This document shows positions 32,582-44,700 of a stretch of DNA of 64,000 nt, piece by piece. Below the pieces are notes generated by a model that saw only the letters and a program-made list of their open reading frames with translations, was not told the origin of the DNA and searched no databases. The DNA is taken from positions 5,076,966-5,140,965 of the forward strand of contig CM040446.1 in NCBI GenBank assembly GCA_022749755.1. Direction: 5' to 3'. Every line of letters begins with the position of its first letter. The stretch's first letter is position 1. A program made the position numbers and the translations under genes. Source of the DNA: Azadirachta indica. Its lineage: Eukaryota; Streptophyta; Magnoliopsida; Sapindales; Meliaceae.

Positions 32582-34331
32582 TTAATAATTTTTTTTAATT
32601 TAAAAAAAATTTAATTAGGATGTAATGTCAATAAAATTTCTAATCAGTAAAGATGGGATTGAGAATAATTATTATATGACTCACTATCTAGTATTAATTT
32701 CTTTTTGCAAAACCAATACTATGTGTTGAATCCTCATTAAGAATAATATAAAATTATTGAGAATAATTAAGGAATAGAAAAAAAAAATAAATAAATCAAA
32801 ATACCTAATTTAATATACATAGTTAATTTATTGAATATTCGCCGTAAAATCTATATTAGAGCGAAATGTTTTTTTCATAGTCTTATTTTAAGAGTGTAGT
32901 ATTTTCATAAATATGATCCACAAATCAAGTAACTACGAGCTAGTTTAGAGAGTTAAAATCTACAATACAGATTAAAACCTCTTGCTAGCAACATGTATAT
33001 TGATTAAGAAAAGAATATCCATTTATTATATTTTATAGTACTAGAAGAAATTGATTTTGTAGAATTTTTTTTCTCTTTTCGGTGAAAATCTCTTTAAGTG
33101 TTTTAAATATCTACTTAAAAAATGGACACATAAACTAAATTTTTTTTTGTACGTACTTTTACACAATAACACTAATAAACTATTAGAAAAAATTTAATTA
33201 TATATTTTTTGTTAGTAATGACCCATAGAATTTTTAATTAATTAGTATCGTAATGCAAGATCGGAAGCAGCAGATGTCTTGTGGGAGCCATTTAAAGCCA
33301 TTAATTTATATCTATCTTTTTCACTTTATTATTTTTTAATATTTGCCAATATTATTTTTGCTCAAAATACTGCCAAAATTCCTAAAAACTTAAGAAATCA
33401 ATATATGAACATATTATGTTGGGCTCCAATTTTCGAGTTATATTGGATAAGCTGGGTAAATTATTATTCCATTCATAAGAAACCTTGGAAAGCTAGCCCA
33501 CATTAAAGAGAAAATGCTCGAACTGAAAGAGTAAAGAGATAAATCTCAAGATAAGCCACGGACTAGTATTTTTTGTTGCTAATGCCCAAGTCCAATAAAT
33601 AATTTTATTTCAATTCAAAAATTAGTTCGTTAGAATTAAAGACAAACACTATTAATAAGTTATTTTTAATAGGAATTCTATTAAAATCAATTAGGCTCTC
33701 TTATTTATTATTGAATTACTTGTAAAATATTGAGTATATATATAACTAATTAAAAAGTTGAGAATCAAGGACTATATGTTTATTTTTAAAATATAACAAA
33801 GTAATTAAAATGGATTGGTTATTTATATTAGGATTTACCGTGGACCTATTTGCACATTAAAATCTACTCTAAATACTCTTTTCACTTGCAGACCCACATA
33901 AAAATATTTAAAAATTAAAGTTTATTTTATACATCTTTAGTGCCCATAGTCCTTAGTTACACTCTTTTAATTACATTTCTTTTTTTTTTTTTTACATACA
34001 CCTATGAAAACATTCATCACACATAATTGCATTTTTATTTTTTAAAATAAAATTTTAAATTTAATTCAAATTTTAATGATTTAGAAATTTGCTCATATTT
34101 TATGTGATATATAATTTTCTAAAAAAATTGTCATTCGAATCTTCCCAAATATTAATTAACTTTGATATTAAAGAGAAATTATTTAGATTTAAGATAGACA
34201 ATTACATTTAATGAGTTTGAAGAGTAAATTCACACAGGTTAAGTTGTACTCTTAATAGTAAATTATATAATGAGTATTTTTTGTAAAATTTTTTTATTAA
34301 AATATGAGTGTTTAGGGTAAATTTTAGGATA
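32582..34331. other. A-to-B spacer, colinear with 7.2-8.9 and 49.8-51.5 kb
   Basis: No gene was seen. A 75-codon frame at 33279-33506 has no recognisable motif and is not conserved as an ORF in the paralogous spacers. Confidence 0.6.
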
Positions 34332-35397
34332 AGAAATATGCTCGATAACCTCTCCTTGTTTGGCCAATTTTCCATTACCCTCTTGTTATTTTAAAAATAT
34401 CTCAAAACCCTCTCAATGTTACTTCCGTTAATGAAAAAAGTTAGTGTTAATTGAGGATAATATTATAATTTACTCCAGATTGCTTGAGTAAGTGAATAAA
34501 GTTACAGATAATATAGTGATCATTAAATGCTTCAATTTAAAACTAAAAAAATTATATTAATAAAAAAATAATAAAATATTAAAGTTTAATTTTTTATTAA
34601 TACTACTTTCTTTTATAATTTATAATAATAAATATAATATGTTAGCAATAATAAAATATAATTTAGTATATTATATTTTCTTTTATAAGTAATAAAATTA
34701 TAATATTTATAAAATTATTCTAATATATTATTTTTTATTAAACTTATTATTTATAAAAGGAAATAGTATATTAAATTATATTTTATTATTATTAGCATAT
34801 TACATTTATTATTGATAAAAGAAAATAATATATTAAATTATATTTTACTATTATTAACATATTATATTTATCATTTATAAAATATAATAGTATATTAAAT
34901 TATATTTTACTATTATTAACATATTATACTTATTATTTATAAAAGAAAATAATTGATTAAATTATATTTTATTATTATTAACATATTATATTTATTATTA
35001 TAAATTATAAAGAAAATAATATTAATAGAAATTTAAACTTTATTTTTTTATTAAATTTTTTATTAATATAATTTTTTAATTTTAAATTGAAGGGCATTAT
35101 TTATGTACATATATAAACAAACAATATAATATATAGAATATTTTTAAGTGATAATAATTCCTCTCAAGGAATTTTAAAATAATTAAGAGTATTAAAGTAA
35201 TTTTACCTATTTATGGGAGAGTATTAAAATAATTTGGCTTCTTCTCATTTTAAAATATTGCCGTCTAACATAATTAAATGACTTATGCAGACTTCTAACA
35301 CAATCAGAAGAATAAATAAATAACAGGAGATAATTTCATAATAACAGGAGAGCAACGAGACATTGGCTGAACAAGGAGGGGCACCAGGCATATCCTC
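34332..35397. mobile_element. Foldback (long inverted repeat) non-autonomous DNA transposon
   Basis: The left half is the reverse complement of the right half over most of its length. Ends read AGAAATATGC on the left and GCATATCCTC on the right. Matching inner stretches include CTCCTTGTT and AAATTATATTAATAAAAAA. The flanks TTTTAGGATA (34322-34331) and TTTTAAGGTA (35398-35407) look like an aged 9-10 bp target duplication. The empty paralogue at 11.73 kb reads TTTTAGGATATAAATAAAC across the site. MULE-type is the best guess. No ORF. Confidence 0.65.
34765..35020. repeat. 62-bp tandem repeat inside the foldback element
   Basis: About four units of roughly 62 bp, each starting ATTAAATTATATTTTA and containing ATTATTAACATATTA. 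Related units in inverse orientation occupy the left arm at about 34600-34720. Confidence 0.65.
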
Positions 35398-35564
35398 TTT
35401 TAAGGTATAAATAAACTTACTCTTTATAAATACAACTTAAAAATTGATTATAAATAAACTATTGTAACAAATATTATTAAATAAAGTATTGAATTACTTA
35501 TTAAATTAATTTTAACCAAAACTATCTGTCACCTTTTTTATTTTTAAAAATACTATTTTTGAAA

Positions 35565-35645
35565 GGGAAAATAACTGAAACCCCCCAGGTTTGGAGTAAT
35601 AGACTAACATTTTCCTATATTTTAAAAAATTATCTGTTACATCTA
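35565..35645 (+). repeat. MULE left terminal inverted repeat
   Basis: It pairs with 45855-45935 reversed. Identity is strongest in the stretch from GGTTTGGAGTAATAGACTAAC to AAAAAATTA. Less similar sequence continues inward for some 50 bp. Confidence 0.75.
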
Positions 35646-36049
35646 GTTGTTATTATGTCTAGCAAGAAATGTTTGAAATTACTAAAATACCTTTATATAT
35701 ATTATTGTAAGAGGCATCTGTGTCCCGCAGGACAAACATTGGGGATCACAAGTCAAAACCTTGGTTCCACGAGCAGTCATTTCATATTACATAAGATTAG
35801 ATTATATTTTAATTGAAATTACAACTTTAACCCTGGAATAATATGTCGAATTTAATCTTGAAAATTTAAGAAACACAAAGCTATGTAGTCTATATTTTAT
35901 TGGAGTGAAATGACAGTATTAACCTTGAAAAATTTTAGATATACAAAGCTGAGTAGGTATTAATGCAAGGGAAATTTAAGGGAAAAAAAAAAAAAAAGTA
36001 ATCGTTGAGACACAATAACGGTTAGTTTTGGATCATTATATACAGTGGC

Positions 36050-36644
36050 ATGCAGTACAGTAACACTCCCAAAGCTCTACCAATATTTCACCAACCATTG
36101 CCCCGATTTGTTGAAGCAACCAGCAACCCTCCCATTTATCAAGCAAATCAAAAACTCCCAAACCTTCCTCAACTACTAGATCTAATTCAAGCAAACCAAG
36201 TACTGCCAATTGATGCCATGCAAATCAATGGAGAAATGATGAAGTTCAAAAACAAATATTGTGGTTATGGTAGAAGAGCTGGGATATGAATTTCAGAATG
36301 TAAAAAAAAATCCCAATAAGTTGTATTTCTTTTGTTCACAAAATCCATCTTGTGGATATTTCAAATTTTGGAAGCCAACAAAGGAGGAATATAATATTTA
36401 CAAGTCAACAGGGAATGCAAGCAGCAGCCAAAACAAGCAAAGCTTTACCAACATTTCAAGGGATGAAGAAGTAGAGTCATCAAGCATAAAATATGGCACA
36501 TGCAATGTTGGAAAGAAGGCAGTAAGTAGAATAGAAAAAAAAGCTATCCAAAGTGTTAGCAAACTAATAGTAATGATAATCTTGTTGTGTATTTCTGTTG
36601 TATTGCTATTAAGTATTGAGAAATGTAACAATGTAACAAGCTAA
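36050..36644 (+). pseudogene. GRF-type zinc-finger protein with C-terminal membrane segment, frameshifted
   Basis: The first frame (36050-36289) has a proline-rich N-terminus and ends in KYCGYGRRAGI. The second frame (to 36644) has NPNKLYFFCSQNPSCGYFKFW, completing the C-G-x-G ... NP ... C ... C-x-F-x-W pattern of GRF zinc fingers. A charged stretch and a hydrophobic segment (LIVMIILLCISVVLLL) follow near the C-terminus. One frameshift near 36265-36290 separates the parts. Small GRF proteins with a terminal membrane helix are common beside plant MULE transposases; a role in transposition is not established. Confidence 0.7.
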
Positions 36645-37504
36645 TTGAAGCTATGGAGAAATGAAATAAAAATATAAAATGCATTAAACCAAAATATACA
36701 AATAAGTTGAACCAAAGTTAATGGTTACATTGTTTGATAGAGGAAGATGTAACTATTACACATAACAAAAGGTATTGTTTAACCAAATCACAACCCTTTA
36801 TCAAAATAACAACCCTTTATGTGCATGCATTGTGTTCAATTTTCTCTAACGACAATAACAACCACTGAACACACTTTCCATGCACAGATGACTAGTGAAT
36901 TAGTCATCCAACCAAAAAATACATAACACTAACCAAAAAGTGAAATGTTGTCCCAACGTGCAGTCCTTGAGTTACATCTCCATCAATAACCATTACTGCA
37001 TAATGAATACAACGTATATTCAACCAATTTTTAAAACCAAGTAATAAAGAAATATTGTGGAGTCATTTATGTCAATTTTGTACCTTGCCAAGAAATTTTG
37101 TAGGCAATTATTCTTGCCTACCACCTTCCACATTAGCTTGGCATTGAGTTTCTGATGATTGGAATCTTATTTTTCTTGTTTGAACACCTTGATTGTTGTT
37201 ATTGATCTTGCTTTCAATCATAAAATTTGAATGTTGTGCCTTATCTTTTTTGCTTGCATGTATATAAAATAATGCATAATTATATGTTAGATAATAATAT
37301 TTAACTGAACATTTGATATAAAAAATAATTCTTTACCATGGCGAGGGGTTGGTCTTGATATAGAGACAGCACCAATTGTCGATACATTTTCTAATGCTTG
37401 TACAATAGTTATTTAGCCATAGATCAGTACATGTCCAAGAAAACTAAGTTAATTTTGTAAATAATTGATAGATGCTTGGTTTACTTAACTTTCTCAATGA
37501 ACAT

Positions 37505-37645
37505 ATTTTTCTATTATACCACTACAATGCTCACTTCTTACTGAGTATTTCATGGATTCTTCTTATTTTTTATTTAACTCTCTCTTTCTATTAAGCTTAG
37601 ATCTGCCAACTTTTACACGTCTAATAGGAGATAATAGTTGAGGTA
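37505..37645 (-). pseudogene. MULE transposase C-terminus, cut off by the hAT
   Basis: The minus strand reads LLSPIRRVKVGRSKLNRKRE, a stop, then SVRSEHCSG. This matches the basic PGRPKxxRRKE linker and CxxCGxxGHNKRTC knuckle that follow the SWIM domain in plant MULE transposases. It lies directly outside the hAT left end, while the SWIM part lies outside the right end. Confidence 0.65.
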
Positions 37646-38354
37646 GGTTACTTTTGGGTAGAAGTGGGCACAAAACTCGAACTGAATCGGACCGGACTGA
37701 ACCGGACCCGAAACTGATAAGTTCGGTCTAGTTTTTAATATAATTCAGTCCAGGTTCGATGCTTAAATATAAAAATCCAGATTTTTTTTATTTTTTTATT
37801 TTACAAGTCAAAACAACATCGTTTTGGTCTTTAAGGAAAAAAAAAAACAAAATATTACACTTTTTTTCTTCAATCTTTATTCCTTTTTTGTATTTGGTTC
37901 ATTTTCTTTACTTTGAAAAGGAAAAACATCTTCATTCTTCGATTTTTCATTCTTCTAATAATCGATGGTCAACTTAGAGTTTCTCTTGACTGTTGCCAAT
38001 CATCTGTAATTGCAATTTGCATTAGCAATAACCCTTTATTACTTGCGATTCCATCTATGATTTCTTGCAAGGTTTGTCAAATGCATTGTTAATGTTTGTA
38101 ATTTTTATTCTAATCATGTTTAGTCTTTACATTTTTACTTTACTTAAGTCATTTTATGCTAAATCATTTTGTTAAAACACTAAAATCATGTGTTGCTTGT
38201 TTTGTGATTATTGCTATAGTAAAACCTACAACAATGGCAGATTATATAGTCTTTATTCAAAAAAACTATGACAAATGAGTTAGTTATTAAATGTCAAATG
38301 AGATTAAGAGACTGTTTTTGGACAAGAAAATTACCTAGAAACAGCAGCTATTTC

Positions 38355-38600
38355 AATTGTTCTGTGCAAAAAAAATGGTTGAGAATAGCTGCTGTGTCTG
38401 GGCACTTTTCCTGCGTAGAATAGTTGCTGTTCTGGGTGTTTTCATGCCCAAAATAGCTGTTGTTCTGGCCGTTTTATTGCCCAAAAATAGTTGCTATTCT
38501 GAACGTTTTACTACCCAGAAACAGCTACTGTTCTTGACATTTTATTGACCTAAAACAGCTGCTATTTTGGACCATTTTCATGCTCGGAACAGCAGATCTT
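38355..38600. repeat. 32-34 bp hairpin-prone tandem repeats in the hAT 5' region
   Basis: Some six diverged units, each with a self-complementary core like AACAGCTGCTGTTCTGG followed by CATTTTATTGCCC. A second block lies at 38765-38905. Confidence 0.65.
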
Positions 38601-38764
38601 CTACTATTCTATGTCTTTTTTAAAAGCGTGCTAATCCCTATGTTGTGTAGAGCTTAGCATCTTCTATTTGCTGGGATAAAACTTTTTCCTCTATAAAGGC
38701 CTTATAGAGTAAACCCTCTACGAGCGGTCGTTTATCGTTGTAAAGTAGTCCTCACAAAGCTTTT

Positions 38765-38905
38765 CCAGAAATAGCTGCTGTTCTGGACATTTTATTGCCT
38801 AGAAACAGCATGCCCAGAACAATAGCTGTTCTGCGCCATTTTCATGCCTAGAACAACAGCTGTTCTGGGCGTTTTTCATGCCCAGAATAGCAGCTATTCT
38901 TTTGG
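38765..38905. repeat. Second block of the hAT hairpin repeats
   Basis: Units with TAGCTGCTGTTCTGG and CATTTTCATGCC recur, separated from the first block by about 165 bp of other sequence. Confidence 0.6.
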
Positions 38906-39086
38906 TTTGCATAAGCATTTGAATAGGTGCCTCGCACATAAAAATAGTGTGGTAATGAAAAGTAAACAGTATTAACTTTTGCGAAAAGTAAGACTGATAG
39001 TGATGGTGGTGAGAGTACTACTACTACTTTGATGCCTATGGGTTTTAACAAAGCAGCATGTAGAAAAGCATTGGTCAAGGTGATTA

Positions 39087-40780
39087 TTGTTGATAAGTTA
39101 CCTTTTTAGCTTTGTAGAGGATGAGGAATTTCGAGAGTTTTGTAGAATCTTTTGTCCAAAGTTTGATATTCCATCGCAAAAAACAATTGTAAGGGATATG
39201 CTTTGGTTATACGTAAATGAGAAAGTTGTATTGAAGAATATATTTTTTACAAATAGGCAAAGGGTATCACTACTAACATATAGACTTCAATTCAAAATAT
39301 CACAGCACATTTCATTGATAATGATAGGAATTTCCAAAAGAGAATAATGAGTTTTGGTCTGGTTCTAAATCACAAAGGGCAGACCATTGGCAAATTCATT
39401 GAGGCGTGTTTATAAGATTGGGATATAGAGATATTATTCACTATTACTGTTGATAATACAAGTTCAAATGATGTGGCGGTAAATTATATTATAAGGAAGT
39501 TAACAAATTGGGGTAGTCATGCCTTAGTGCTAAATGGAGAATACTTGCATTTGAGATGTTTAACGCACATTCTTAATTTAATTGTTACTGAAAGATTGAA
39601 AGAAGTGGATGAAACAATAGTGAAAATTCGCAATGCTATGAAGTACATCCGATCTTCTACAGCAGATGAGCCAAATTCAAAATATGTGCAAAAAAAGAGA
39701 AAAATTTATCAAAAGGACTTGCGGTGATGGATGTTCTTACAAGATGGAATTCAACATACTTAATGTTGAAAAGAGCATTGAAGTTCTAAAAAGCGTTTGT
39801 TAAAATGCAAGATGATGATTCTCTTTATTTGCCTTACTTTAAAGAAATTGAAAATGGAAAAGTAAAGCTAGGGTCGCCAACTTCTCAGTGTTGGAAAAAA
39901 GCAATAAGGTTTATGAAATTTTTGAAGACATTTTATAAGGTAACGTTGAAGTCTAGTGCTTCGTTTAGTGTGACATCAAATTTATATTTTAATGAGTTGT
40001 GGAAGATTCAAATGCACCTGCAGACACTTTGTACAAGTAAAGATGATTTCTTATGCATTATGGTGACTAATATGAAGAGGAAGTTTAATAAATATTGGCT
40101 TTTTTTTTAGAATACAAATAAATTGTTACTTGTTGCAGTTGTGCTAAATCCATGTTGCACAATAGATTTTGTGGTATATTATTTCAGTTCTTTTTACGAT
40201 TCCAACATAGTTGAAGCCATGAGAAAACACATTAAAGGATTGTTATATAATTTATATAACACTTATATTGTGTGGCATGTAAACATTGATGGTGATATAG
40301 CTTGTGGATCTAGTGATAGTAGTCATCATTCTTATGATGAACCATTGCCAAGTAAGTTGGTGGATGATGATGACGATCTTAATTTTGATAAACTTTGTCA
40401 TCTTTTCAACAGCTTTCAATGCAAAGAGAAATCCAATATAATATTGAAGGGAATTTATGAGATCAAAAGATATTTGTTGGAACGTGTTGAGCCTTCTAAT
40501 AATAAGAATTTTAATATTCTGTGTTGGTGAAAGTTGAATTGTATAAAATATCGAGTTCTATCTTTGATAGTAAAAGATGTTTTTGCTATTCCAGTCTCCA
40601 CTGTTGCATCTGAATCAGCATTTTGTACTAGAGGGCTAATCCATTTAGGAGTTCTTTAACTCCTAACTCTGTTGAGGCATTTGTTTGTGCATAAAATTAG
40701 TTACGTTTTTCATTACTTGGTGATCAATTATATGAAAAATCATGTGTACAGGACGCTAAATTTTATGAAGCAATCGAATC
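39087..40780 (+). pseudogene. hAT transposase (RICESLEEPER/DAYSLEEPER-like), degenerate
   Basis: Pieces in changing frames follow the plant hAT order. An N-terminal part reads EFREFCRIFCPKFDIPSQKT (39120-39190). The block ITVDNTSSNDVAVNYI then HLRCLTHILNLIVTERLKEV lies at about 39440-39610. MDVLTRWNSTYLMLKRAL is at 39729-39785, followed by central parts to 40530. The dimerisation motif FAIPVSTVASESAFCT lies at about 40578-40630. The BED zinc finger was not seen. Stops at about 39411, 39726, 39790, 40108, 40528 and 40658 inactivate it. Confidence 0.85.
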
Positions 40781-41764
40781 AGTTGATATAAAAAAATGAA
40801 TTATTTAGTCTACTAGTTTACTTGTAAGTTGATAAATTTTTAAGTTGATAAATTTTTAAGTTTCTTTTATTGTGATACACAGTTTGTGAAGCCAACTCAA
40901 GGATTAGAGGAGCACATGACTATTGTTTAATAATGCACTCTAAGGTGAGTTGTAATATATATGTTATGTTCAATAATTGTTTGCAAATGTATATATATAA
41001 ATGTCATGCTATTTAAATATCTTTTTGTATATTTTATAACTTTGTATTTCAAATTAAAGTGGCATTATATTCAGATTACTAGATGATTTGATTATGATTT
41101 TATAGCACATAGAAATATCAAGAAAATATGGCAAGAAATTATAGTTTGTTTTTACGTATGAAGTAATTATGTACAATTCAAAATGATAATTTGATTATGA
41201 TTTTATTGGAACTCGAAACTTGGCTTGGCTTAAATGGTTAGATTTATAAATAATCATTATCATTTTGCAAAAGTAGATTGCTTTGGAGATTGCTTTGTAT
41301 ATAGGCTTCTAAAATCACACATTAAAGATTTATTATTATCTACCGTTTGATGTTTAAGTTTTAATCACTTTACTACCTTATTGAAAGTTAGATTTGTTTT
41401 TTTTACAAGTTGGATTTTGTTACATTTGTACAAGTTCTATTGTTAAATATACTGTCAAGTGTTAGTTGCTAACTTCTATTGTTATTGCTTGTTTTGTTTC
41501 TTATTAATTATAAATTTGTTGCTAACTTGATATTCCTTGTTTTGGGAATGTTGAATTATTTATTGATGCTTGTTTTATCTTTTCAATTTTGAATTAAGTA
41601 CAGTTAAGTAGTTAATATTCTTAATAAATTGTTATTGTTTGCTGTTTATATTTTAGTATTTTACTAAAAAAGTTAATTAATCCTCAAATTAATTGACTCA
41701 TTAATTTAATTAATTAACTTCACTGATTAATTAATTATATTATTATGTCATTTTTTTTTTTTTC

Positions 41765-41940
41765 TTTACAAGTAATGAATTTGAATCAATTAACTATAAT
41801 ATTATATGTCAAAATTAATTTCTTTACAAATAATGAATTTGAATTAATTAATTATATCATTATATGTTAAAATTATTTTTTTTATAAGTAATGAATTTGA
41901 ATAATTATTTAAAATTCATTACTTATAAAGAAATTAAATT
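41765..41940. repeat. AT-rich tandem repeats near the hAT 3' end
   Basis: Three units of about 58 bp containing AAGTAATGAATTTGAAT; the last is followed by an inverted ATTCATTACTT. Confidence 0.6.
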
Positions 41941-42234
41941 TTTGATTGGAGAAAATATGACAAATTTAATTAAACATTTTATTATTTAATTTAGATTGTA
42001 TTTATGGGTATAACTAAATATTATTAAATTGTTCAAAAAAAATTACCATAAAACGTTAAAACCAGACCGACACAAACTGGACAAGTCAGTCCAGTTCCGG
42101 TTCAGTATTATTCATTTATTCGATTCAGTCTAGTTCTTAATATTGAAAACTTAAAAAAATCGGTTTCAGTCTGGGTTTATAAAAACCCGAACCATGCTCA
42201 CTCCTACTTTTGGGCTAGTTTGCTTGATGTAAGA

Positions 42235-44700
42235 GTAGATGAATTGTATGGGAATAAGTTCTTATACATGTTTCTTTAGTCTAAGAGAAGTCAACATATT
42301 CAGTAGGTTAAGCACTAATTTGGAGAACGTAAGCTAAGGCATGCTTGCAAGGAATGCCACTCATTTGCCACCCTTTACATTCACCGTAAGATTTGCCTAT
42401 ATGAACAACATAATGTCACTTTTTATCTATGACTTGATCTAACACCTCAAACTTTGTCTTGCTTACTTTTACTATTACCAATTTTCTTGTCGCCTTTGAC
42501 ATCTTTGATATCTTAGCATGCACTCTAGGTGGCACAATTTCCCAACTTTCTGCCTTCTCTCTTCTCCTAATAAGCCTCTTCATAATTTTTAGACGAATAA
42601 ATTCGAGTAGAGTTATGATAGGCTTCCTTCTTTGGTCATTCAGTAAATCATTCTAGGATTTGACCATATTATTAGTCACATGATTAAACTTGAAAAAAGG
42701 GTCGAATGCATGGTAGCTCCATGTGGTGGGTGAATTATCCATTAACCATTTGTGTGTAGCTTCATCTTCATCCTTTAAAGGTCTCATAACAATGTTAAAA
42801 TCAATTCCTTTACTACTCTAGCTGCCTTCCACAACTTCTTCCTTAGAGTTTTAGTAGAAAACTTCTTTCCAAAGTTAGCGTAAACATGTCGAGCATAATA
42901 TTTGATGGTGGCATCAGGAAAATTTTGGTCAATGGCAGCAACCAAACCTTTTTGTCTATCAGAGATCATTATAAGGCTCATCCCATCTGAAAACCCCATA
43001 TGTTCTTTTAATAGTGAGAAAAACCATCCCCATATGTCTTTGTTCTATACTTCACAGAAGCAAACGGCTAATGGAAAAATTCCATTATTTGCATCCAATG
43101 CTACGACAGATAATAATACCCCTCCAAAGGCTATTTTCAGGTGACAGCCACCAACTCCTACAAATCTTCTACAACTAGCGACATCATAACTGACAAATAT
43201 CTATTTGAAGTGGGCTTTTGAACCAACCCAATTCTATTGAATCTTTACAATGGCCTTTTTGTTCTCATTCAATATAATATGTGCATAATCCTGTAGTAGG
43301 GCATATTATATTGTGAAGTCACTTTCAACAATGTCTAAAGCCAATTTTTTTGCTCTATACAACCTCCTTTTAGTTGTAGCAGTACCAAATCTCAACCTTA
43401 GTAAATCAGCCATTGCTCCAGTTCTTATGTTAGGATTAGTTTAGATGTTTTCATACAGCTTATCAGCAACCCATGCATTAGTAACTCTGGATTTTAATCA
43501 TACCCTTACATGTATGTACACCTTTAATAGTCCTAATCATGAATGAAACACCATCAATTAACACAGATGCATGAATCTTTCAATTGAACTTTGATGACAC
43601 TCTATACTTAGCTGTCACTCTAGTCTTTTCATTTTTGTCTCTAATAAAAAAAAAACATTCTTGAATTGCATAATCCTCCAGTACACGTCTGTACTCATCA
43701 ATTAAAATGAAAGTTTGACCAACTTCTAACTCAATTTCTTTATCATCAGTGTGCCTAAACAGTTTCCCTCTTATGTCCTTAGCCATATTCACAACTGAAT
43801 TATCCTCTTCATCATCACTAATTCCCCTCTTAATATCATCTTCATCATCATTTTCACAATCAGACGCGCCATCTTCACTTTCAGACTCATCTACACCCAA
43901 TACAGTTTTGATATCAACCTCACGATCTGACTCCGTTATATCTCTTATATCGTCGTCAGTCTAATTAATAGAATCCACACTGTAGACTTCATCTACTTCA
44001 TCAGTTTCCACATCTTCAAGTGATCCATCAACTTTTGTTTGAACAGGAGTTTCTTTCCTTCCAATAGGTGTTTAGTCAGCTTCAGTAGGTGCATACATTT
44101 TGTTCACAACATCAAACACCTGTTCATTATAGCCATCAGCCCATTCCCAAGGCATTCTCGATGGTGAAGTTGGATGGGATTGTGGCATGTTTGCAGCAGC
44201 TTCAGTAGCATCTGAGCATGTTGGTGGTGGAGCCCGTTTATGTATCTGGGTGAGCTGTGAAATTGGATCCTCGCATAAGGGGATTCTTGGATATGTAGTT
44301 GCTAGTTGCGTAACTGGCGAAAGAGAATTCAACTGTGGTGGTCTAGAGGTACATTCCTCGAATAATTCTCTTCTAACCGACTGCCGTTTACTAGGTGTAA
44401 ATGACTTCAAAGGTAGTAAACCCATTTCTAGCACAAGGTCATCAATCTTTCTGGCTTTCACCATGTTAACAACTTCAATAAACTCAAAGTTTGTCTTTAG
44501 TTGTCTTCTCTCTTTGGACCTTGGAATAATGGCCGGTAGTTGGAAATGTTCATCACCATATTTGTGTCAGCCGTGTACAATCTTCGTTACCTCGTTTACC
44601 AAAACCACCAAACTTAAACTCTCTAACTCACATGATCCTAAATCAACTTCTTCCCCATAAAATATAACTTTCACATATATTATCTTGTCCTCATAGCCTC
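42235..44700 (-). pseudogene. MULE (MuDR-type) transposase, degenerate
   Basis: Minus-strand pieces in order: an N-terminal region around 44700-44460 (YVKVIFYGEEVDL); a spacer rich in Ser/Pro to 44072; an acidic stretch (43880-43780) leading into a MuDR N-terminal domain (VLEDYAIQECFFFIRDKNEK then RVTAKY, 43580-43690); the catalytic-domain block LIMISDRQKGLVAAIDQNFP and KYYARHVYANF (42880-42980); and a SWIM-type zinc motif SYGECKGWQMSGIPCKHAL (42340-42400). Frameshifts and stops separate them. The gene continues at 37505-37645 beyond the inserted hAT. Confidence 0.85.

Larger units (their letters stand above)
37659..42206 (+). mobile_element. hAT transposon, complete ends, degenerate transposase
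   Basis: Ends read TAGAAGTGGGCA on the left and TGCTCACTCCTA on the right (inverted: TAGGAGTGAGCA), matching at 10 of 12 positions. They are flanked by a perfect 8-bp duplication CTTTTGGG (37651-37658 and 42207-42214). Subterminal sequence on both sides is rich in CCGGTTC/GAACCGG-type motifs. The transposase runs in the plus direction. The element splits the MULE transposase. The perfect target duplication shows it is younger than the MULE, whose duplication has decayed. Confidence 0.9.

Noticed and set aside
33279..33506. 75-codon ORF in the A4 downstream spacer
   Set aside because: The same spacer at 7.9 and 50.5 kb does not keep the frame open.
34765..35020. Regular 62-bp repeats resembling a CRISPR array
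   Set aside because: Units are directly adjacent with no unique spacers, lie inside an inverted-repeat transposon in a plant genome, and are AT-only.
44187..44660. 157-codon plus-strand ORF
   Set aside because: It is antisense to the MULE transposase N-terminal region; the residue pattern is the mirror of a Ser/Pro-rich stretch.
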